Below are positions 58,681-64,000 of a stretch of 64,000 nucleotides of DNA, piece by piece. This DNA is from Saprospiraceae bacterium (GTDB lineage Bacteria > Bacteroidota > Bacteroidia > Chitinophagales > Saprospiraceae): NCBI GenBank assembly GCA_020436935.1, contig JAGQWX010000024.1, positions 1 through 64,000 on the forward strand. The letters are read 5' to 3'. How positions within the stretch are numbered: position 1 is the stretch's first letter; the number at the start of each line of letters is the position of its first letter. A program made the position numbers and the translations under genes. The notes below the pieces were generated by a model. The model was not told the DNA's origin. It searched no databases and worked only from the letters and a program-made list of their open reading frames with translations.

Positions 58681-59127
58681 TTAGCCCAGTTTTTGTCTGA
58701 GTTGGTCCATATAACCGGTCCAGGCCAGGGAACAGTTATGGTAACACTGGAAGTTCGGCACAAGCCCAATGTGTTCAAAAAGGACTTCTGTACCTCCATC
58801 CTGAGGCGTCAAAGTAAACCTGATGGTCGTGTCATCCCATTCATTTTTTATCTCGACAAAATCCAAATGACTCTGCTCGACTTTCCAGGCAATGGTAACA
58901 TTTGGCACCAAATCTATCAGACGATGAACGGTGTGATGAACTCCTCCTCCAGCCTTAAAATCGAAAACGTCTCCAACAGCCTTACTTTCGCCAACAATGG
59001 TTTCACCAAACAAGCCCGACCACCAGAAAGGGATATCAAGCAAGTGATTGAAAATGATTTCGGATGACAAAGTCGACGAAAATCGAAAGGTAAAACCACC
59101 GGCTGCATTTGAGTTTGTATTCATCAT
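58681..59127 (-). CDS. SRPBCC-domain protein
   Basis: A 148-residue protein of the same fold as the 58138 gene, with FTFRFSSTLSSEIIFNHLLDIPFWWSGLFGETIVGESKAVGDVFDFKAGGGVHHTVHRLIDLVPNVTIAWKVEQSHLDFV and the late NFQCYHNCSLAWTGYMDQLRQKLG, parallel to the neighbour's CYNVCKDGWDNYVQKSLYNL. The two arose by duplication and then diverged. The gap to the neighbour is 42 bp. A -7 element TATCTTTG lies upstream at 59153. The divergent gene is an AraC/GlxA-type regulator that probably controls this pair. Confidence 0.87.
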   Translation of the reverse strand: MMNTNSNAAGGFTFRFSSTLSSEIIFNHLLDIPFWWSGLFGETIVGESKAVGDVFDFKAGGGVHHTVHRLIDLVPNVTIAWKVEQSHLDFVEIKNEWDDTTIRFTLTPQDGGTEVLFEHIGLVPNFQCYHNCSLAWTGYMDQLRQKLG

Positions 59128-59152
59128 TTATGTTTTAATCATTTTAGAAAAA

Positions 59153-59160
59153 CAAAGATA
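59153..59160 (-). promoter_or_regulatory. Promoter -7 element for the SRPBCC pair
   Basis: The minus strand reads TATCTTTG, an exact TAnnTTTG match 25 bp before the ATG at 59127. No clear -33 element. Confidence 0.5.
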
Positions 59161-59208
59161 TTGTCCATATTATCCATTCATCGGGTGTTATTTAGACATC
59201 ATCATGGG

Positions 59209-59239
59209 TTGATCAAGACAAATTTCATTATTATCTTTG
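59209..59239 (+). promoter_or_regulatory. Bacteroidota-type promoter of the GlxA-like regulator gene
   Basis: TTG (59209-59211), a 20-bp spacer, then TATCTTTG (59232-59239). The last three bases of the -7 element are the in-frame TTG at 59237, which can therefore hardly be the start codon; GTG at 59252 fits better. Confidence 0.65.
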
Positions 59240-59251
59240 AAAAAAATTTCA

Positions 59252-60226
59252 GTGAAACATCTCACCATTCTGGTTCCCCAGGGAGAAAACAATCTCAGCA
59301 GCATCGTTGGATCTTATAAAATTCTCTCCAGGGCAAACGAAATATTTTTGTCCAAAGGGAAGGAAAAAGTATTTGAAATAGATCTTGCGGGCAGCATGCA
59401 TCGGGTAGACTATTATCAGGGCTTGTTCAGCGTAAAACCAAATAAGTCGCTGGATGACATTCAAAGTACTGATTTTATCATCATTCCCTCACTCAACCAC
59501 CAATTTGACCTGGCCATAAAAGAAAATCAGGACATGATTCACTGGCTTAAAAAACAATACTTGTCAGGTGCAGAAATAGCCAGCATTTGTACCGGCGCAT
59601 TTCTCCTGGCAGCAGCCGGGATTTTAGACGGTCGATCTTGCTCGACACATTGGTCAGCCGCCAATGAACTCAGTGCCAGATATCCAAAAGTAAAGCTTTT
59701 GGCCGATCATCTGATCACTGATGAACACGGAATATATACCAATGGTGGTGCATACTCTTTTCTCAACCTGATGATTTATCTGGTGGAAAAATATTATGAC
59801 CGGCAGACTGCTATTTTATGCGCTAAGATATTTCAAATAGAGATGGATAGAAATTCGCAATCTGTATTCTCCATATTCACCGGTCAAAAAAATCACGACG
59901 ATGAAATGATCATGGAAGCTCAGAATTTTATGGAAAAGAGCTTCGATGACAAACTTCCTGTCGAGTCTATCTCCTCCCGATTTGCGGTGAGTCGCAGAAC
60001 ATTTGACCGAAGATTTATACGAGCAACAGGGAATACTCCCACAGAGTATTTACAAAGATTAAAAATTGAGGCAGCAAAAAAAGCCCTTGAATCGTCGAGG
60101 AAGACTGTCAATGAGGTCATGTATGAAGTGGGCTATAATGACCCTAAGGCCTTCAGAAGCATTTTTACCAGAATTACAGGTACATCACCACAGGACTATA
60201 AAAATCGATACAACAAAAGCCGCTGA
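59252..60226 (+). CDS. GlxA-type AraC-family regulator with DJ-1/PfpI domain
   Basis: A 324-residue regulator from the GTG at 59252, which gives the usual VKHLTILVPQG N-terminus. The first 190 residues are a DJ-1/PfpI fold with KKQYLSGAEIASICTGAFLLAAAGILDGRSCSTHWSAANEL, the Cys elbow and the conserved His. The C-terminal 100 residues are the AraC HTH pair: VESISSRFAVSRRTFDRRFIRATGNTPTEYLQRLKIEAAKKALESSRKTVNEVMYEVGYNDPKAFRSIFTRITGTSPQDYKNRY. It is divergent from the two SRPBCC genes and probably regulates them. The frame extends to TTG at 59237, but that codon lies in the promoter. Confidence 0.93.
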   Translation: MKHLTILVPQGENNLSSIVGSYKILSRANEIFLSKGKEKVFEIDLAGSMHRVDYYQGLFSVKPNKSLDDIQSTDFIIIPSLNHQFDLAIKENQDMIHWLKKQYLSGAEIASICTGAFLLAAAGILDGRSCSTHWSAANELSARYPKVKLLADHLITDEHGIYTNGGAYSFLNLMIYLVEKYYDRQTAILCAKIFQIEMDRNSQSVFSIFTGQKNHDDEMIMEAQNFMEKSFDDKLPVESISSRFAVSRRTFDRRFIRATGNTPTEYLQRLKIEAAKKALESSRKTVNEVMYEVGYNDPKAFRSIFTRITGTSPQDYKNRYNKSR

Positions 60227-60808
60227 TCATTTACGAACAATCCATTTTCCAGTTGTTGGAGGAATATAATTTTCCATTTTTTGCACTAGTGAATTCAAAT
60301 CATCACCGACCAGAAGCATGTCTGCATTTACTTTTTTCAGAAAACCTGCTTTCTCCATGTCAGTGATCAATTGGATGAGAGGATCAAAAAATCCTCCTAT
60401 ATTGTACAAACCGATTGGTTTTTGATGCAAGCCCAACTGTCCCCAGGTCAGCATTTCAAACAACTCATCGAGGGTACCAAATCCACCTGGTAAGGCAATG
60501 ACACCATCACACAATTGATTCATTTTCTCCTTTCGTTCATGCATAGTAGTAGTGATGTAAATTTCCGTCAGACCCTTGTGTGCGATTTCCTTAGAGCGCA
60601 AAAAATCAGGAAGCACCCCAATCACTTTCCCTCCATGCTCCATGCAAGCATCAGCGATATCGCCCATCAGACCTACTGAAGCTCCCCCGTAAATGAGTTG
60701 AATCCCATGTAAAGCGAAGAACTTGCCAAGTGATTTTGCAGCCTGTGAATACCTGACATCAAAACCAGAACTTGACCCACAAAACACTGCTATGCTTTTT
60801 AACGCCAT
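60227..60808 (-). CDS. LOG-family (cytokinin riboside 5'-monophosphate phosphoribohydrolase-like) protein
   Basis: A 193-residue Rossmann-like enzyme. It starts KSIAVFCGSSSGFDVRYSQAAKSLGKFFALHGIQLIYGGASVGLMGDIADACMEHGGKVIGVLPDFLR and has TTTMHERKEKMNQLCDGVIALPGGFGTLDELFEMLTWGQLGLHQKPIGLYN. The LOG signature PGGFGTLDE (about residue 106) and the substrate-binding Arg-Lys (MHERKEKM) are present. Known members cleave AMP-type nucleotides to base and ribose phosphate. Its stop is next to the AraC regulator's stop (convergent). Confidence 0.93.
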   Translation of the reverse strand: MALKSIAVFCGSSSGFDVRYSQAAKSLGKFFALHGIQLIYGGASVGLMGDIADACMEHGGKVIGVLPDFLRSKEIAHKGLTEIYITTTMHERKEKMNQLCDGVIALPGGFGTLDELFEMLTWGQLGLHQKPIGLYNIGGFFDPLIQLITDMEKAGFLKKVNADMLLVGDDLNSLVQKMENYIPPTTGKWIVRK

Positions 60809-60981
60809 GCTTGATTAAAATTAATTTCCCAAAAGTAATATGCTCGGCGCCTTATTTCAGCTTGTCAATAAGGGAATCAGTTAAACCATTTTTTGATTAA
60901 GCTTTTAGCTGTTCTTTTGGTAGCAGAAATATCCAGTTTTAAATATCTTGCACTGCCTTAACACATCAAAAAATACTTTCA

Positions 60982-62322
60982 ATGAGACCAACAATTATTT
61001 TTTCCATGCTTTGTCTTTTGGTGGTTCAATCTTCCCTGTTAACAGCTCAGGTAGCAGCAGGACCAATGCTCGGTTATTCCGAAATGAGGGAGGTGGTGAT
61101 CTGGGTACAAACCCAAAAAGAAGCACAAATTCAGTATAAGTACTGGCCAACCGATTCACCGGCTGATGTTCATTGGTCAGAAAAAGAGCGTACTGAGAAA
61201 GGCCATTACTTCATGAAAAAGATCGTCCTTGATGAGGTCCTTCCCGGCAAAAAATATGCTTACGAACTGTATGTTGATAAAAAGAAAATCAGTTTCCCTT
61301 ACCCGCTCACCTTCCAAACTCAGGAATTGTGGCAATGGCGCAAAGATCCTCCTTCCTTTAAATTTGCTGTTGGAAGTTGTACCTATACCAACCAACCGGA
61401 GTTTGACCGGCCGGGGAGAGCTTATGGAGGAACATATGATATCTTCAATAAGATCTATGATCAAAAACCTGATTTCATGGTCTGGGGCGGTGACAACATA
61501 TATTTACGTGAAGTAGACTGGAATACGCGAAGTGGTGTGTACAAAAGATACAATGAATTCAAAAAACAAAAAGAACTCCAGCCTTTGTTCGCTTCTGCCC
61601 ACCACTACGCAATATGGGACGACCACGATTATGGGCCAAATGACGCGGACAGAGCGTATTGGGGAAAAGAATGGACGAGGGAAGCATTCGAGGAAAACTG
61701 GGGCAATCCCAACTATATATTTCCGGACGAAGCCGTTACAGGTACTTTTTTTTGGCAGGATGTACAGTTTTTCCTCATGGATGACAGGTCTTTCAAAGCC
61801 CCCAATGGCGACCCCGATCCGGCTAAAGATTATTTTGGAAAGAAACAGCTCGACTGGCTGATTGATGCACTAACGCTGAGCAATGCGACATTCAAAGTAG
61901 TGGTGACAGGCGGGCAAATTGTAAACCCTGCTGTATTGTTTGAAAACATGTCCACCTATCCAGTGGAAAGGGACCAACTCTTCGATCGCATTGCAGAGCA
62001 CAAATTATCCGGGGTCATTTTTATTACAGGAGACCGTCACAATACCAGCCTTCGCAAGCTCGACCGGCCAGGCAATTACCCCATTTATGACCTTACTGTT
62101 TCACCTCTCACTTCCGGCGTAGCAGCAGCAAGAGACATAGAAAAAAACAGCCCTGATCTCATACCTGGTACTCTGATTGAGGACATCCAAACTTTTGGTT
62201 TGATAGAAGTAAGCGGGACAGTAAAAGAAAGAAAAATGAAGATCAACATATTCGACAATACTGGTTTGAAGAAATGGGACTTTGAAATTAATTCTGCTGA
62301 ATTGCAGGATTCTGGCAAATGA
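60982..62322 (+). CDS. PhoD-like alkaline phosphatase/phosphodiesterase
   Basis: A 446-residue secreted metallo-phosphatase. The signal peptide is IFSMLCLLVVQSSLLTAQ. The N-terminal beta domain (AAGPMLGYSEMREVVIWVQTQKEAQIQYKYW) precedes the catalytic core: FKFAVGSCTYTNQ, PDFMVWGGDNIYLREVDW, YAIWDDHDYGPNDAD and GVIFITGDRHNTSLRKLDRPGNYPIYDLTVSPL, matching metal ligands of PhoD (Asp, Asn, His). The Cys in GSC is a family iron-ligand position. It releases phosphate from organic phosphates outside the cell. A hairpin lies after the stop. Confidence 0.92.
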   Translation: MRPTIIFSMLCLLVVQSSLLTAQVAAGPMLGYSEMREVVIWVQTQKEAQIQYKYWPTDSPADVHWSEKERTEKGHYFMKKIVLDEVLPGKKYAYELYVDKKKISFPYPLTFQTQELWQWRKDPPSFKFAVGSCTYTNQPEFDRPGRAYGGTYDIFNKIYDQKPDFMVWGGDNIYLREVDWNTRSGVYKRYNEFKKQKELQPLFASAHHYAIWDDHDYGPNDADRAYWGKEWTREAFEENWGNPNYIFPDEAVTGTFFWQDVQFFLMDDRSFKAPNGDPDPAKDYFGKKQLDWLIDALTLSNATFKVVVTGGQIVNPAVLFENMSTYPVERDQLFDRIAEHKLSGVIFITGDRHNTSLRKLDRPGNYPIYDLTVSPLTSGVAAARDIEKNSPDLIPGTLIEDIQTFGLIEVSGTVKERKMKINIFDNTGLKKWDFEINSAELQDSGK

Positions 62323-62331
62323 TTTTGGGTG

Positions 62332-62368
62332 ATCCGTTTATAAACGTTTAAAGCATTTATAAACGGAT
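62332..62368 (+). terminator. Hairpin after the PhoD-like gene
   Basis: ATCCGTTTATAAA (62332-62344) and TTTATAAACGGAT (62356-62368), a perfect 13-bp stem with an 11-nt loop, 9 bp after the stop codon. There is no long T-run, so it is an atypical terminator or an mRNA-stabilising structure. Confidence 0.6.
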
Positions 62369-62432
62369 ATGTATTTGATATTCTGCGTTTTATGTAAAAT
62401 CAAACAGTTTGTAGCTGTTGCCCCATCGGGCA

Positions 62433-62458
62433 ACTGGTCGGACAACTTTCCGACCAGT
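62433..62458. repeat. Intergenic hairpin ACTGGTCGGA/TCCGACCAGT
   Basis: A perfect 10-bp stem with a 6-nt loop, immediately preceded by another (GTTGCCC/GGGCAAC near 62418-62433). It sits between the convergent PhoD-like gene and the 62472 membrane protein gene. Together with the hairpins at 9506 and 45177 it belongs to a set of GC-rich intergenic palindromes with GTC-GAC character. Confidence 0.65.
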
Positions 62459-62471
62459 AAGGATGTCAATG

Positions 62472-63092
62472 TTACCCCTTAACCAATCTCCAACCAGCAG
62501 CAAAAATCCAAATCACCACTAAAAAAACAAAAACCCTAAATCCAAAAACACTCAGAAAATTGAAGCCCGAGACAATAAAAACAAGACATATTATAACCAA
62601 AATAAGCCCAAAATAAGCCAGCCATTTATCCTTGCTTTCTGATCTCAAGAGTGGAAGAGACCAAATAAAAATGGCGATGATAAGCCCACCCATCAATACA
62701 TAGTCGCAAGCAGCATTGAATCTGAAAATAAAAGTTCTGAAAGCCTGGATGGTCTCCTCAGAAAAGCCTTTCTCAACACCGGCTTTAAGGAAATTGGGGA
62801 GAATAACACCATTGATCATCGCTGCAAATACAGCTGCTATCAAACTTAGAGCGGCAAATCCAAAAGCCAAATAAGACCATTGTGAATTTTTTGCCCATTT
62901 CTGACTCAAACCAAAAAAGCCATATGCTGTGAATGGCACCGCAAAAATTGCTATGCCATGAGCAAGCATAAACATCGAAGCCATTTTCACAATGTGTGCA
63001 TTATCTCCTCCTGCCGGATGCAGCACCATAGTTACTGTCATCAAAAATGCACCCAGCAAGAGTGAAATCCCCGATTTTTTATTTCCTATCAT
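62472..63092 (-). CDS. Membrane protein of unknown function
   Basis: A 206-residue integral membrane protein with about six spans, among them ISLLLGAFLMTVTMVLHP, MFMLAHGIAIFAVPFTAYGFFGL, LAFGFAALSLIAAVFAAMINGVILP, ACDYVLMGGLIIAIFIWSLPLL, WLAYFGLILVIICLVFIVSGFNFL and VFVFLVVIWIFAAGWRL. The MVLHPAGGDNAHIVKMASMFMLAHGIA start resembles small proteins often found in Bacteroidota and annotated hypothetical. No catalytic motif is visible. It is convergent with the PhoD-like gene. Confidence 0.6.
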   Translation of the reverse strand: MIGNKKSGISLLLGAFLMTVTMVLHPAGGDNAHIVKMASMFMLAHGIAIFAVPFTAYGFFGLSQKWAKNSQWSYLAFGFAALSLIAAVFAAMINGVILPNFLKAGVEKGFSEETIQAFRTFIFRFNAACDYVLMGGLIIAIFIWSLPLLRSESKDKWLAYFGLILVIICLVFIVSGFNFLSVFGFRVFVFLVVIWIFAAGWRLVKG

Positions 63093-63296
63093 AGTTATAA
63101 ATTTTCTGCAAATATGGAATTGAAGAAGTCGAAGTACACTTGATTAGAATCAATTACGTCACTAATTCATAAATTCTTTTAATTTTATCTAATCCTCGCA
63201 AAAACTTCTAGGGATCACATGAACACAGTACTGTGCTAAGGTCCTTGCAAAAAATTATATTCAAACAGACATATTTCTTTAGGCAAGCTTGTTTGT

Positions 63297-63304
63297 TATA
63301 TTTG
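63297..63304 (+). promoter_or_regulatory. Promoter -7 element of the right-edge secreted protein
   Basis: TATATTTG is an exact TAnnTTTG match, 19 bp before the GTG at 63323. A TTTC near 63274 lies about 19 bp upstream as a partial -33. Confidence 0.5.
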
Positions 63305-63322
63305 CCTGTAATAAGAGAATAT

Positions 63323-64000
63323 GTGAAAATCAAAAATTCGGTTGCAGCGCTGCTTTTCTTTTATAGTTTTTGCCTATTTGGTCAGGAAGGCTTTTTCAAA
63401 AAAATATCATTTGACACTGCGTCAGTTAAGCCATCCAACATCAAAGGCGTATACCCCTCAGTTGACGGGAATTTATGGCTGATCAATGGAAGCAGCGAAA
63501 ACAAAGGAGATGGCGTCCTTTCTACATTGACCAAAACCAGCGTATACATCGACCCAATATTTTCAGCTTATCTCAGTGCCAAAAACAATCCAGTAAATCC
63601 AAACATCATGGCTTTTGCTGAGGCAAATGACAGATCCAAATACTTTTTTATACACCTTGATGACAATCCCACACTTACATCTGCCAACTCCAGTATTTTT
63701 CTTGCGAAATTTGATGATTTTGGAAATCAGCTGTGGGCAGTGAATCTTACGCCCCAATCTCCTACGGTTTATCAATTTTTATTTGATGCCCGAGCAGACA
63801 TTATCGTGCTTCCCAACCAGGACATTGTTGTCCAATATTCCAACTTTTTGACAGCTACACAACGAAATGAAAAAGTGATCCTGTGCCTCAGTCCTGCCGG
63901 TCAGATCAAATGGTCAAAAACGCTGGGAAATTCTGCTACGCAACAAATGAAAGTCTTGTACAACCCAAATGGGAATGAGATCATATGGTCAGGCTATTCG
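63323..64000 (+). CDS. Secreted protein, cut by the window edge
   Basis: An open frame of 226 codons with no stop before the right edge. It begins at GTG 63323 with a signal peptide: VKIKNSVAALLFFYSFCLFG, then QEGFFKKISFDTASVKPSNIKGVYP. The body has SVDGNLWLINGSSENKG and IFLAKFDDFGNQLWAVNLTP and later LCLSPAGQIKWSKTLGNSA, repeats of the style FDxxGNxxW found in delta-60/SBBP-type propeller proteins of Bacteroidota. It probably continues as a large surface protein, often with a C-terminal sorting domain. The partial sequence does not allow a firmer call. Confidence 0.7.
   Translation, partial: MKIKNSVAALLFFYSFCLFGQEGFFKKISFDTASVKPSNIKGVYPSVDGNLWLINGSSENKGDGVLSTLTKTSVYIDPIFSAYLSAKNNPVNPNIMAFAEANDRSKYFFIHLDDNPTLTSANSSIFLAKFDDFGNQLWAVNLTPQSPTVYQFLFDARADIIVLPNQDIVVQYSNFLTATQRNEKVILCLSPAGQIKWSKTLGNSATQQMKVLYNPNGNEIIWSGYS

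Overview
The window comes from a chromosome of the phylum Bacteroidota, probably near the Saprospiria. The signs are a GldA-GldF-GldG ABC operon with its DUF4340 partner, many promoters of the Bacteroidota form (TAnnTTTG with an upstream TTG or TTTG about 20 bp away), lipoprotein and Tat-type N-termini, A-rich translation leaders rather than strong Shine-Dalgarno sites, and moderate GC content by eye. I saw no rRNA, tRNA, CRISPR array, integrase or intact insertion sequence. Most of the window is ordinary chromosomal content. Taxonomic rank below phylum is inference.

Layout: 0.07-5 kb holds small accessory genes (effector-binding protein, glyoxalase fold), a LysM/RlpA-like protein, an AlkP-fold protein with altered metal ligands and a glycosyltransferase. 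5.1-9.5 kb is a run of three secreted amidohydrolase-fold proteins of which only the middle one keeps its metal ligands. 9.5-17 kb holds an acetyltransferase, a zinc-ribbon membrane protein, an HscA-like Hsp70, an outer-membrane barrel, a subtilase and YchF. 17-20.9 kb holds a UPF1-like helicase translationally coupled to an unrecognised AT-rich helical-repeat protein. Divergent from that protein lies a 24-codon ORF followed by two identical 63-bp terminator modules; this is the least explained locus in the window. 21-31.9 kb is nucleoside uptake and salvage (NupC, Udk), a large sortilin-like propeller protein, an aquaglyceroporin, a secreted metalloprotease, ArfB, a truncated globin, and PurE. 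31.9-39.2 kb holds a secreted unknown, the GldAFG-DUF4340 operon and a fatty-acid desaturase. 39.4-43 kb is a set of exported sugar-type enzymes (SUMF1-like, Gfo/Idh/MocA, Hyi-like).

43.2-45 kb is an ArsR-headed operon (ArsR, SRPBCC, DoxX, YdeI-like). 45.3-49.5 kb has a DUF4403-like protein, a decayed reading frame, a quinone-oxidoreductase-like enzyme and a YdjC-like deacetylase. 49.6-52 kb is a TetR-controlled ABC exporter with matching operator-like dyads in front of both the regulator and the transporter. 52-59.2 kb contains three DinB-fold proteins around an orphan molybdopterin hydroxylase subunit, a Tat-type class-V aminotransferase, an OsmC-like protein and two START-fold proteins. 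59.2-64 kb has a GlxA-type AraC regulator, a LOG-family enzyme, a PhoD-like phosphodiesterase, a membrane protein, and a secreted protein cut by the right edge.

Working together: the nucleoside transporter and uridine kinase form a plausible salvage pair, although they are transcribed divergently. The TetR/ABC and ArsR operons look like self-contained regulated modules. Several Tat-type proteins imply a TatABC system elsewhere in the genome. Function assignments rest on motifs read by eye; no database search was run.
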